A DNA stretch of 64,000 nt, from NCBI GenBank assembly GCA_016719925.1, contig JADJYC010000013.1, forward strand, positions 1-64,000, given 5' to 3'. Positions 19,643 through 29,171 of the stretch are shown here, in pieces. The position numbers were made by a program, and so were the translations under genes. Below the pieces are notes generated by a model. It saw nothing but the letters and a program-made list of their open reading frames with translations. It did not search any database and had not been told where the DNA came from. Source of the stretch: Crocinitomicaceae bacterium. Lineage in GTDB: Bacteria; Bacteroidota; Bacteroidia; Flavobacteriales_D; Crocinitomicaceae. Positions within the stretch are counted from its first letter, which is position 1; each line of letters begins with the position of its first letter.

Positions 19643-20623
19643 ATGGATCAGAGACCCAGAAGAAACAGAAAAAGTGAAGGAATCCGCAAAATGGTAGAAG
19701 AGACAATTGTTCTTCCTTCGCACCTCATTTATCCGCTTTTTCTGATGGACGGGAAGACCAAATCACAACCCATTCAATCATTGCCGGGCATTTCCAGAAT
19801 GAATCTGGACGATACCATGAAAGAAATTGAAGCCAGTATAAAACTTGGTATAAATTCGTTTGTGATTTTTCCTGCAGTTGCTGATAAATTAAAGGATAAG
19901 AAAGCATCATACAGTTATTCATCATCCAATTTTTATCTGAAAGCGATTCAGGTTTTGAAAAAACAATTTCCAAATGCTGTTTTCATGAGTGATGTGGCCA
20001 TGGATCCATACAGTTCTGACGGCCATGACGGTTATGTGGAAAAAGGAGAAATACTGAATGATAAAACATTACCCATTCTTGCTAAAATGGCAGTTGCGCA
20101 GGCTGAGGCCGGTTTTGATATTATCGGGCCGTCAGATATGATGGACGGAAGAGTAGGGTATATTCGCAAAGCACTTGATGACAAAGGATTTGAAAATGTA
20201 TCCATTATGTCTTACACGGCAAAATATGCCAGCGCTTATTACGGTCCGTTCAGAGAAGCATTGGACTCTGCACCTAAATCTGGCGATAAAAAAACCTATC
20301 AGATGAATCCAGCCAACAAGCGGGAGGCAATTCGTGAAGCTTTGCTGGATGAACAGGAAGGAGCAGATTTTCTGATGGTGAAACCGGCATTATGTTACTT
20401 AGATATCATTCACATTTTGAAAGAGGTTTCTGTATTACCCATTGCTGCTTACAACGTGAGTGGAGAATATGCGATGCTGAAAGCAGCTGCAGCTAACGGC
20501 TGGTTGAATTATGAAGCGGCCATGCATGAACAATTGCTGTCTATCCGAAGAGCGGGTGCAGATATTATTCTGACTTATTTTGCCAAAGATTTTGGTAAGC
20601 TTTACAAAAAAATGAACGGCTGA
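19643..20623 (+). CDS. hemB: Delta-aminolevulinic acid dehydratase (porphobilinogen synthase)
   Basis: 326 residues, the standard length. It condenses two 5-aminolevulinates to porphobilinogen in haem synthesis. The two active-site lysines are visible in SYTAKYASAYYGPFREA and FLMVKPALCYLD. Metal-site and lid motifs include SDVAMDPYSSDGHDG (an Asp-type rather than Cys-rich zinc site) and PSDMMDGRVG. Frame intact. It has its own promoter and ends directly against the stop of a convergent lipoprotein gene. Confidence 0.97.
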   Translation: MDQRPRRNRKSEGIRKMVEETIVLPSHLIYPLFLMDGKTKSQPIQSLPGISRMNLDDTMKEIEASIKLGINSFVIFPAVADKLKDKKASYSYSSSNFYLKAIQVLKKQFPNAVFMSDVAMDPYSSDGHDGYVEKGEILNDKTLPILAKMAVAQAEAGFDIIGPSDMMDGRVGYIRKALDDKGFENVSIMSYTAKYASAYYGPFREALDSAPKSGDKKTYQMNPANKREAIREALLDEQEGADFLMVKPALCYLDIIHILKEVSVLPIAAYNVSGEYAMLKAAAANGWLNYEAAMHEQLLSIRRAGADIILTYFAKDFGKLYKKMNG

Positions 20624-21065
20624 TTATTTTGCTTTTGTATAAGAAATTGGATTAGCCCAGGTATCCAGATTCAGAATAATTTCTCCGCCTTCATAGGCAA
20701 GGACTGAAATATCAAACTTTAATTTTTCTTCAACAATACTTCTGCAATTATCACCGTTGCTGTTGTGGTAAAGAAATATTCCTCTTTTTGGAGGCATTGA
20801 TTTTTGAATGGCCTTCATGCCAAGCAGTTTGAATTCATGCTCCTGACAACCGCCGCTGTATTCCACATCAATACTCATAACATTGCCTTCAACACTCACT
20901 GCAGTAATGGAAAAATCTGCATTGTTACGGTATTCATCCATATTCTCAACAAGTATTGCTGACGGAACGGTTCCGCCATTTTTATCTTGTTTTTTTTCTC
21001 TTACGGATTTACAAGACATACCTGTTAATACTATTGCCAACATCAAAAAAAGTTATCTGTTTCAT
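20624..21065 (-). CDS. Small predicted lipoprotein (one homopolymer indel near the start)
   Basis: The intact open frame from a TTG at 21046 gives 140 residues with a lipobox-like TGMSC. A better start is the ATG at 21065 (MKQITF). It joins the same frame if the run of seven T (complement of 21045-21051) is shortened by one, giving a complete lipoprotein signal peptide. The mature part contains YSGGCQEHEFKLLG, seen in small Bacteroidota lipoproteins of unknown role. It ends against hemB (convergent) and lies last in a minus-strand run after rsmE. Confidence 0.75.
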
Positions 21066-21104
21066 AATTTGCTTTTAAGTTAAACTGCAAACGCTATTCC
21101 AAAA

Positions 21105-22161
21105 TTAAGGAGTTTGTTTTTTCTTTACTTTAAGTATAATCAATAATAGAATAAATATCAGTGCTACACCACCAATTATAAGTATCTGCGGATTAAAAGA
21201 GAGGTTTGTCTGTTCTGATTTTTTTTCTGAGCACAGGTGGCGTTTTTTCCAGTGTATCATTTCTTTCATAGATAAATTTTTCTTTCAGTAATTCATAATC
21301 AAACCGCCACGTTTCAACGCGTGGAAAATTTTTCTCTGAAAATAGGAATCCGGTAATTTTTTTCAATCAGTTTTGCTTTTTCTTTTTTGAGATAGCCAAG
21401 TATTTCTTTGTCCCAGTTGTCGTAATTACGAGCAAGACTGAAAGCAATAAATGCTTCCGTTCTTGAAATGTATGCATCCAGAATCAATCCCATTTCCATA
21501 CAAGTTCTGGCAATCACTTCATCATTATCATAAATATGCCTGATCAATAATTCGAGCACAAAGCGGAGATTTTCGAGCGGCGTAATTACTTTTTCCCTGA
21601 ATTGTTCATCATCCTTATCCAGCGTCATAAGTGACGAATCAATTTTCCATTCCAGCACACTTCCATGCTTATGCCATTTTTCATCTTTCAGCTGACGCAG
21701 TTTGGCATCACATATTCTCTGAAAAAACCACAGTTTTGAATGCTCAACCAATCCAGGTTCTGCTTCTCTGATCATTCTGTTGTAGCTGTTGAATTCCCTC
21801 ATCAGAAAATGTAAAACCAGACGCTCCCACCAGAATTTTTCTTCTGTTTTATAATCTGCTTTCAGGTTATCAAAATAGTATGCAGACAATTCATAATTAC
21901 CTGTTTTTTTTGTGACCTCTGCAAAAATCAAACTGTCATTTCTTGTCCAGTATTTTCTTGGTTTTGTTTCAAGCGAATCGAGTTTTTCAGTTAAAGATTC
22001 ATTTTTAAAACCGCTTTAAAAATTCCAAGTTCAAACCAGGGATTGTATTCTGTCCGGTAAGGTGAATCAACATGCTGCTGATCTGAGTTTTCCTGAGAAA
22101 AAGAAATTCCGCAGAAAAAGCATTGAAAAACCAAAAAACTAATGGTAAGCTGTGAATGCAT
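21105..22161 (-). pseudogene. Secreted/membrane-anchored protein of unknown function, frameshifted
   Basis: Reconstruction across frames gives a signal peptide (MHSQLTISFLVFQCFFCGIS), a largely helical middle part (uninterrupted frame 21314-21931, e.g. WWERLVLHFLMREFNSY), a short linker with PPVLRKK, and one C-terminal membrane helix (LIIGGVALIFILLLIIL) ending KKKQTP at 21105. Frame changes fall near 22015, 21330 and 21200. The ATG overlaps the end of the DUF4159 gene by 23 bases, so the two are probably co-translated. I do not recognise the family. Confidence 0.7.
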
Positions 22162-22815
22162 ATTGAATCAGATTAGCTCCCATTTTTAACGCTTCTTCTC
22201 TTTTTTCGTCACTGTCTCCATGAACTTCAGCATCTTCCCATCCGTCTCCCAAATCACATTCATAGGTGTACAGGCAAACAAGTCTGCCTTCATGAATTAT
22301 TCCAAAAGCCTGACTGCGTTTATTGTCATGCTCATGAATTTTTGGAAGCCCGTTTGGAAAATCATATTTGATGAAAAATGGCATGAGAAAACGGAAGTTC
22401 TACCAGTTCATTTTCAGGAAAAATTTTTTTCAGTTCCGGCCGGATAAATTTATCCATTCCATAATTGTCATCAATGTGTAAAAATCCTCCGCCTAGCATA
22501 TAGTTTCTGAGATTTTCAGCTTCTTCTGCAGAGAAAATAACATTGCCGTGACCAGTCAATGTGAACAAACGGATAATTAAAAATTGATAAGTCTCCCGCT
22601 TCAACCGTTTCAATTCGTTCAGAGATTTTGGTTCCCAGATTCTGGTTACAGAATTTGACAAGATTTGGAAGTGAAGTTGGATTTGCATACCAGTCTCCTC
22701 CGCCGGAATATTTGAGTAATGCAATTTGCAGACTGCTGTTGTTTTGACCTAAAACAGCAATTGATCCGACAAGGAAAACAGATAAAACTATATTTTTAAA
22801 TGTACTGTTAAGCAT
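22139..22815 (-). pseudogene. DUF4159-domain protein, frameshifted
   Basis: A signal peptide (MLNSTFKNIVLSVFLVGSIA) is followed by the DUF4159 pattern: IALLKYSGGGDWYANPTSL, then TGHGNVIFSAEEAENLRNYMLGG-type and FLHIDDNYG, then SHAIFH, YDFPNGLPKIHEHD, and a C-terminal CDLGDGWED. About 226 residues, matching the family. Three frames are needed, with changes near 22567 and 22370. The family is periplasmic, resembles glutamine amidotransferase-like folds and has no firm role. The start overlaps the rsmE stop by 28 bases and the end overlaps the next gene, so this is a tightly packed operon. Confidence 0.85.
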
Positions 22816-23498
22816 GCTGCAATACCTGCCGTTTCTGTTCTCAGTCTGGAATTTCCCAATGCAACAGGTTGGAATCCGCTCTGTTTTGCTCTTGAAATTT
22901 CCTCCAGACTGAAATCACCTTCAGGACCAATCAAAATTACTATATTTTTTGAGGGATGGAGTGAATCAGCCAGTTGAATTTTATCAGCATCTTCTGCACA
23001 ATGGGCAATAAATTTCTGGCAGTCTGTTGTTTTATAGCTATCAAGGAACTGCTTTACAGTAGTCAGATTATTCAGTTTGGGAAGAAATAAATTACCCGAT
23101 TGTTTGACAGATGCAATCAGATTTTTTTCCAGTTTTTCTTTTTTGATTTCTTTTCTTTCAGAGTTTCTGCAAAGCAGCGGCGTGATTTCAGCAATGCCTA
23201 TTTCAGTTACTTTTTTCCAGAAAAATTCAAAACGGTCACTGTTTTTAGTTGGAGCAATGGCAATGTGAATTTCAGGTTTTTTTGATTCAGAGATTTCCTG
23301 TTTTTCAATCTGAAAACTCACTCTGTTTTTGGATGATTCGGCAATCCTGGCAAGAATTCTTTTTCCTTTTCCATCAATGACTTCAATATAGTCACCTGAT
23401 GCAAGACGAAGTACACGGTTTGCATGAGCAGACTCGTCTTCATCCAGAATTCCGGAATCAGGATCAGTGCAAAAAAAACGGTGTTTAGGTGAAATCAT
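22788..23498 (-). CDS. rsmE: 16S rRNA (uracil-1498-N3)-methyltransferase
   Basis: 236 residues. N-terminal PUA-like part (HANRVLRLASGDYIEVIDG) and C-terminal SPOUT knot with VILIGPEGDFSLEEI and ALGNSRLRTETAGIAA, both diagnostic for RsmE. It methylates U1498 of 16S rRNA in the assembled small subunit. First gene of the run that continues with DUF4159. A possible -7 element (TACTTTTG, minus strand, 23549-23556) lies about 50 bases upstream. Confidence 0.95.
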   Translation of the reverse strand: MISPKHRFFCTDPDSGILDEDESAHANRVLRLASGDYIEVIDGKGKRILARIAESSKNRVSFQIEKQEISESKKPEIHIAIAPTKNSDRFEFFWKKVTEIGIAEITPLLCRNSERKEIKKEKLEKNLIASVKQSGNLFLPKLNNLTTVKQFLDSYKTTDCQKFIAHCAEDADKIQLADSLHPSKNIVILIGPEGDFSLEEISRAKQSGFQPVALGNSRLRTETAGIAACLTVHLKI

Positions 23499-23510
23499 AC
23501 TTGTAAAACG

Positions 23511-23518
23511 TACTTTTG
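23511..23518 (+). promoter_or_regulatory. Promoter -7 element TACTTTTG for the glycosyltransferase cluster
   Basis: TAnnTTTG match 20 bases before the ATG at 23539. The same octamer occurs on the minus strand at 23549-23556, pointing toward rsmE, so the 41-base gap may carry divergent promoters. Confidence 0.45.
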
Positions 23519-23538
23519 TCAGATCAGATTCAACTCAA

Positions 23539-24585
23539 ATGACACGGGCAAAAGTAGTTTTTTTATACACTGAAATAGCCGGATATTTTTTATCCTGTGT
23601 AAAAGAACTGAGTGTTTCAGCAGACGTTTTGATTGTCAGATGGCCTGTAAACAGTGAAGCACCCTTTGATTTAAAAGGATATCCGGGATTGGAAATTATT
23701 GACCGTACAAAAATTCAGGAGAGTGATTTACAGAAAAAAGTGAAAGATTTTAATCCGGATATTCTCGTTTGCAGTGGCTGGATTGACAAAGGATATCTGA
23801 AAATTGCCAAATCTTTTTCAAAGAAAATTCCTGTAGTTGTTTCACTGGATAATCACTGGAAGGGAACCTTGAAACAACGCATTATGTCTTAATTTCTCCG
23901 TTTTATCTGAAACGCATTTTTACACATGCCTGGGTGCCTGGTGAATTACAGGCCGAGTTTGCAAGACATCTTGGATTTGGAAAAAATCTGCTCAAAAATT
24001 TTTACTGCGCGGATACGGAGTTGTTTAAAAAGTATTTCAAAAATACGTTCAACAAAAAGGAATCAAAATTTCCGCACCGGTTTTTATATGTAGCCCGATA
24101 TGTTGAACACAAAGGCATTTTTGAAATGGAATGCTTTCTCAAATTCTAAAAAGAAACTCCAACTGACTGGGAATTGTGGTGTATAGGAACTGGTAAAGAA
24201 TGGGAAAATAAAATTTCAGGAGAAGGAATCAGACACGTTGGATTTGTTCAGCCAGATGAACCTTGAAAAATATATTTCAGAAAGCGGAGTTTATATTTTA
24301 CCCAGTAAGTTTGAACCCTGGGGCGTGAGTGTACAGGAATTTGCCATCAGTGGATTTCCTTTATTGCTGAGCGATGCAGTAGGAGCGGCTGACCGGTTTA
24401 TGGATGATAAAAACGGATTAAAATTTAAAGCTGTTGATGAATCAGAAATTATCCGTGCAATGAAAACAACCGCAAAAAAATCTGATCAGGAATTGATTGA
24501 AATGGGAAAAGCCAGTCATGAAAAAGGAATTTCCCTCAATCAGAAAATCTGGTGTGAAACAATTTTAAGTGTCATAAATAAATAG
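23539..24585 (+). pseudogene. GT4-like glycosyltransferase, frameshifted
   Basis: Reconstructed product of about 350 residues. The N-terminal Rossmann part includes VVFLYTEIAGYFLSC and ILVCSGWIDKGYLK. The C-terminal part has FLYVARYVEHKG and the GT-B donor-site region LEKYISESGVYILPSKFEPWGVSVQEFA, followed by LLLSDAVGAADRF. This fits a retaining GT1/GT4-type sugar transferase. Frame breaks fall near 23890, 24140-24160 and 24261. The last is CC where one C restores GAT-GAA-CTT. An upstream extension to 23467 is rejected because the promoter lies there. The thioesterase follows after 3 bases. Acceptor unknown; probably surface glycan synthesis. Confidence 0.82.
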
Positions 24586-24588
24586 TAA

Positions 24589-24981
24589 ATGGAAAAACTG
24601 GCAATCAAACTCTGCATGACCAAAGACATTGGTGTACATGGAAATCTCTTTGGCGGAAACATGCTGGCCTGGCTGGATGAAGCCGCTGCAACCTGGGCAT
24701 GCAGTGTGTGTAAAAATCCAAATATGGTTACAGTTAAAATTGATGAGATGATTTTTGAACGTCCGGTAAAAAATGGTCATCAGGTAAATATCTATGGTGA
24801 AGTAAAAGGAATCGGAACCTCGTCAATTGTAATTTATGTTGAGGCAAGAAATGTCAATTTTTACACCGGTGAAGAGAAAACCGTTTGCTCCACTTATTTT
24901 ACATTTGTAAGAATTGATGACAGCGGAAGTCCTATTCCAATTGATGAATTGATTCGCCGACAATATCAGCACCTGAAATAA
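24589..24981 (+). CDS. Acyl-CoA thioesterase, hotdog fold (YciA/BFIT type)
   Basis: 130 residues. Visible motifs are HGNLFGGNMLAWLDEAAA, with the catalytic Asp/Glu region typical of acyl-CoA hydrolases, VKIDEMIFERPVKNGHQV, and VCSTYFTFV. It hydrolyses acyl-CoA. Chain-length preference is not readable. It sits 3 bases after one glycosyltransferase and directly before another, which is an odd place for a CoA thioesterase. Frame intact. Confidence 0.9.
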   Translation: MEKLAIKLCMTKDIGVHGNLFGGNMLAWLDEAAATWACSVCKNPNMVTVKIDEMIFERPVKNGHQVNIYGEVKGIGTSSIVIYVEARNVNFYTGEEKTVCSTYFTFVRIDDSGSPIPIDELIRRQYQHLK

Positions 24982-25955
24982 TCTGAAAAAATTCTCATCA
25001 TACAAACCGCTTTTATCGGAGATGTTATTCTTGCAACATCTGCTGTTGAAACAATCAGAAAATCTTTGCCTGATTGCAAAATGATTTTGTTCTGAGAAAA
25101 GGAAATGAAGAATTGCTCCTTGATAATCCAAACATTTCGCGTCTGATTATCTGGGATAAAAAAAATGGTAAATACCGCTCTTTGATAAGAACCATCAAAG
25201 AAATCAGAAAAGAAAAATACGACGCAGTTTTTAATTTTCAGCGGTTTGCCTCTTCGGGTTTTATGACACTGAGAAGCAGATCAGCAGTGAAATGCGGCTA
25301 CAGCAACAATCCGCTTTCGTTTTTCTTTACGCATAAAATCAAACATGATTTATTGTCCGGCAAACATGAAACAGAAAGAAATCTGGAAGTATTAAAAACC
25401 GTTTTACCGGATCTGTTACTTCAGAAACCAAAAATCTGCACAACAGAAAAAATCAAAGAAAAAATTGCGCAGCTTACCTATTCAAAATCTTATGTTGTGA
25501 TGGCACCATCTTCTGTTTGGTTTACCAAGCAATTGCCTGAAAACAAATGGGTGGAGCTGATTCAAAAACAACATTTTAATTATACTGTTTATCTCATTGG
25601 AGCACCTGGTGACAAAGAGTTGCTTGAGCGTATAAAAGTGAACAGCGGAAATGATCAGGTTGAAAATCTGGCCGGCAAACTTACACTGACAGAAAGTGCT
25701 GAACTGATTAAAAATGCACGCATGGCCTATGTGAATGACTCAGCGCCCTTGCATCTTGCAAGCGCAATGAACGCGCCGGTAACTGCTTATTTCTGTTCAA
25801 CTGTTCCGGAATTTGGTTTTGGTCCTTTGAGTGAACATTCAGTTATAGTTGAAACAAACGAAAAGCTTTCCTGCAGGCCATGCGGACTTCACGGACACAA
25901 GCAATGTCCGCTGGGACATTTCAATTGTGGTAACCAAATTTCTATCATCCCGTAG
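24982..25955 (+). pseudogene. Glycosyltransferase family 9 (heptosyltransferase-like), frameshifted
   Basis: N-terminus KILIIQTAFIGDVILATSAVE is the GT9/WaaF signature. The C-terminal half has YVVMAPSSVWFTKQLPENKW, NLAGKLTLTESAELI and VNDSAPLHLASAMNAP, the ADP-heptose binding region. One frame change near 25085 (a missing T in AAA-ATT-GAT) joins the start to the long frame 25074-25955. No ATG is visible at the start. The frame begins just after the thioesterase stop in the same phase, so an indel may hide the start codon. It probably adds a heptose-like sugar to lipopolysaccharide core, consistent with the RfaE1-type kinase at 10181-11167. Confidence 0.85.
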
Positions 25956-25978
25956 AACAAGAGGTTAACGGTACCGGA

Positions 25979-26012
25979 TTGGTCATGTTTTTCGATTAAA
26001 TCCTTAATTTTG
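25979..26012 (+). promoter_or_regulatory. Promoter of the exopolysaccharide-like operon (TTG, 23 bases, TAATTTTG)
   Basis: -33 TTG at 25979-25981 and -7 TAATTTTG at 26005-26012, ending 18 bases before the ATG at 26031. The spacing is at the long end of the flavobacterial range (17-23). It marks the operon as separate from the glycosyltransferase genes 75 bases upstream. Confidence 0.55.
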
Positions 26013-26030
26013 CCGATTAACCGCTCTGAA

Positions 26031-28064
26031 ATGAAGATAAAACTGATTGTATTGATTTGTGTACTGACGTGCTTTCACGCATCTGCTCAGTCCGATACAA
26101 CTTTTTTCAGGGTGTCAGGGAACTTAGGAAATCTTCAATAAACCAATTATCATCCGCTTGAATTTTCGGATACTTCATTGGTAGTTATTGACGGCATTTC
26201 TGAACGAAAGAGTTCAGATACCTACATGGACCGCTCCATGTATCTTGAAAAACAAAAACAATTGATTGAACGTGATTACGGACTTTCAATCTCAGGTCAG
26301 TATCTTGAAAATATCAATCCTACTTTAGGTGATTTGGAAGACAATCTTTTTTACAGCAGAAAATTTTCTGCTGGTGTTCAGTGGAATGTGCTCAATGATG
26401 GCTTTCTGGAAAACAAAGTTCAGTCAAGAATTCTGGATGAAAAAATTCAGCGTACCCGGTTGATGAATGATGCCACCGATGAATCATTTCATTATCTGGA
26501 ACGTTTTGATTATACAATTTATGTCTTTAATAAGGTAAAAATTGATTTGCTTTTGAAAAGGAAAGCACAGCTTGAAAGTCAGTATGATGTTATTGCAGAA
26601 CTTGTTCTGCTGAAGATGCTGAAGAAAGAAGAGATGATCAATTTGCACACGCGTCTGGCTGAAGTGGAAAGTCTTTTGGGTGTTTACAAAAGTTATAATG
26701 AATATTTAGATGTAACAGATGACAGTCTTTCTTTTACAGTAGAAAATCTTCCGTTGATTGATCTGAACTATGAATATATTTTCAGCCAGCTGGATATGCA
26801 GACAGACAGTTTGTTGTCAACAACGCAGCAAATCAATTACTACAACTGGTATCATGAAATAAGTCTCAGTCCGTTTGTCCGCTATAATTATTACGATTTA
26901 ATTGGTGATTCATACCGCAATTTTTTTACTGCCGGTGTAAATTTCTCCATGCCTCTTCCTTTTAATTACAAAATTCAAAATGAAGTAGAAGCAGAGAAAT
27001 GGAAATACGATAATGAAAAACTGGTTCAAAACAGAATTAATCTGAAAGAAGATTTGTTAAACACAGGGTATGAGTTCAGATACAAATTGAAACAGTTCAT
27101 TGGTTTTTACCAGAAGCGTGAATTATTTATGGAAAGATTGCGCGTTGAAAAAGTTAAGGTAAGACTGGGAGATGTAAATGTTGATCCGCTGGGAGCCCTT
27201 GATCTGTATGATGATTTATTGCAGATAGATATTGAACTGGTAGATCTTTTGCAGAATTTGTATCTGAAGGCGTTAAAAATTCATTCTAAAATTCCTCACT
27301 CTGAAATGCGAAATGTTGTAATTGCAAAATCAACTGAAGAGATGAGTGAATATCTGGATAAAAAGAAAAGACACGTTTATATCTGGAGTAAAACATTTGA
27401 AGAGAACAGTGCAGTTTTTTTAGCGGAGTATGCCATCTACAATGATTTTAAAACGGCCATTATTGCAGTGCAGGAAGATGATACACTGGCAAAAGAGAAA
27501 GCACTGCTGATGAATTACTGCGCTGAAAACGGAGACGTTTGGTTTATGTACGGCAATAATAAAATGATGCTGGAGAAAGCACCGCTGGCAGGTATTGAAA
27601 AAACAATGAAACAATATGACGGGTTTAAACCTAAAGGAATTCACCTCGATATTGAACCGCATACGTTTGCAGAATGGGATACAGAAAAACAGAAACTCAT
27701 TAATCAATATCTTGAATTTGTTGGCAAAGTGAGTACTTACTGCAGACTAAATGATCTTGAACTGGCAGTTTCAATTCCGCCGCATTACGGACCAGAAGTG
27801 GTGGATAAGCTATTGGCCCTGACAGATAAAATTTATTTTATGTGTTATGAAAATGTGAAAACAGACTATCTGGTAAATAAGCTTACAACCTATGTGGATA
27901 ACGGGTTAGATAAACTTGTAATTGCTTTAAGAACAGAAGATTTTGCCAACCGGATTGAGATGGAAAATAAAATTAATGAGCTGGAAAAGCTAACCGGAAT
28001 TACCAATTTTGCGTATCATGACCTGAGACGAATGATTTCATTCGACAGGAAAAGTATTGAATAA
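26031..28064 (+). pseudogene. TolC-like outer-membrane channel fused to a glycosidase-like TIM-barrel domain (one in-frame stop)
   Basis: 678 codons. A signal peptide (MKIKLIVLICVLTCFHASAQ) is followed, up to about residue 420, by a TolC-type pattern. Long coiled helices alternate with beta segments rich in aromatic residues (FSAGVQWNVLNDGFLENKV; NFFTAGVNFSMPLPFNYKI), as in outer-membrane efflux proteins. The last 250 residues look like a GH18-like or DUF-type glycosidase barrel: HVYIWSK, then GIHLDIEPHTF with the acidic pair D540/E542, then LAVSIPPHYGP and KIYFMCYEN near 602. An in-frame TAA at 26139-26141 (codon 37) interrupts the frame, although the protein reads on. It is probably a substitution error or a recent nonsense mutation. 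First gene of the operon; the adaptor gene follows with no gap. Confidence 0.75.
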
Positions 28065-29171
28065 ATGAAAAGTCTTAACTTCAAACGTAAGGAAGATAGC
28101 TATTTGCGCTATTTTGACGAGACTCAGAAACGGAGCGTAAAAAAGCCGTTTAACTGGGACCGTTTGATTTATATTGTACTCCTTCTGATCACGCTTTTCT
28201 TTGTTGGAAAATTTATTGTCAAAAGATATTTCTACATTGAAGGTGACGGTCAGGTTCTCTTTGAAAGCGTTGATATCAGACATACTGATGATATCCGTAT
28301 CTATAAGTTTTTTAAAAAAGAAGGGGATGATGTAAAAATAGGCGATACCCTTTTTACCTATTTTCTCGATGAAGATGTTTTTGGTAACGGTGGTGGCGGC
28401 GGCGGAAATTCTGTAAGCATTTCTGACGCAAACGGTGATGATTATTCCTGGATTGAAAGGGAAATTTATTCTCTCAGAAAGAGTATCGATCTCAATGTTG
28501 TAAAAATTTCAGACAACAATAAATTACTTGCTGTGTACAGAAAAGACCTGGAAAGAGTCAGAAATGAAGTAATACTGGATGCAGTATCACACACCAATCT
28601 GGAGAATCTGGAATACCAGATTACACGCCTTGAAGCTGATAATAATCTACTGAACGAACAGAACCGGATTTTCAGAAAACAAATTGGTTATCTGATGGAT
28701 TTAGTTAAAAAAGGAGATGACCAGGAAAAAATCAGAATTAATCAGACTGGTCACGTGATGCTGACAGGAGCAGAAAATGATTCCACATTTAAAATTTTCA
28801 CCTCACCCATTGAAGGAAGTATAACACATATTGAAAAACAACCTTTTGAAGTTGCCCTGAAGACAGAAACTATTCTTTCTATTCACCAGCCTAATTATGT
28901 TCATATCAAAGGATTTTTCAATCAGGAAGATTTGCGTTATCTGAGAGAAGGGGATGTTGTGGATATTGAATTTGCTGATGGTACTACCAGTATTGGTTAT
29001 GTGGATCGTTTTTATTCTGCCACGTATATTTTACCTGAAGAATTCCAGAAAAAATTTGAACCAACAACCAGAACACTTGCAGCGGATATTCTACCGCTAA
29101 CACCTGATGATCTGGAGCGCTGGAAAAAATATTACAAGCTGAGTGTCAAAATTACCAAACGAACTTTCTGA
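28065..29171 (+). CDS. HlyD/Alg44-like membrane-fusion (adaptor) protein
   Basis: 368 residues. Short cytoplasmic N-terminus, one membrane helix (about 33-50, LIYIVLLLITLFFVGKFIV), then a split biotinyl-lipoyl-like domain around a coiled coil of about 100 residues (120-215). The second half reads FTSPIEGSITHIEKQPFE and VHIKGFFNQEDLRYLREGD, the HlyD_3 pattern. A Gly run at about 109-114 lies in the first half. Such adaptors link an inner-membrane machine to a TolC-like duct. In alginate synthesis Alg44 has the same partner type, a GT2 synthase. ATG follows the TolC-like stop directly, and its TGA overlaps the next ATG (TGATG). Confidence 0.85.
   Translation: MKSLNFKRKEDSYLRYFDETQKRSVKKPFNWDRLIYIVLLLITLFFVGKFIVKRYFYIEGDGQVLFESVDIRHTDDIRIYKFFKKEGDDVKIGDTLFTYFLDEDVFGNGGGGGGNSVSISDANGDDYSWIEREIYSLRKSIDLNVVKISDNNKLLAVYRKDLERVRNEVILDAVSHTNLENLEYQITRLEADNNLLNEQNRIFRKQIGYLMDLVKKGDDQEKIRINQTGHVMLTGAENDSTFKIFTSPIEGSITHIEKQPFEVALKTETILSIHQPNYVHIKGFFNQEDLRYLREGDVVDIEFADGTTSIGYVDRFYSATYILPEEFQKKFEPTTRTLAADILPLTPDDLERWKKYYKLSVKITKRTF

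Noticed and set aside
23467..23538. Upstream extension of the GT4-like gene
   Set aside because: It overlaps the rsmE start region on the other strand and contains the TACTTTTG promoter element; the conserved protein starts at the ATG at 23539.
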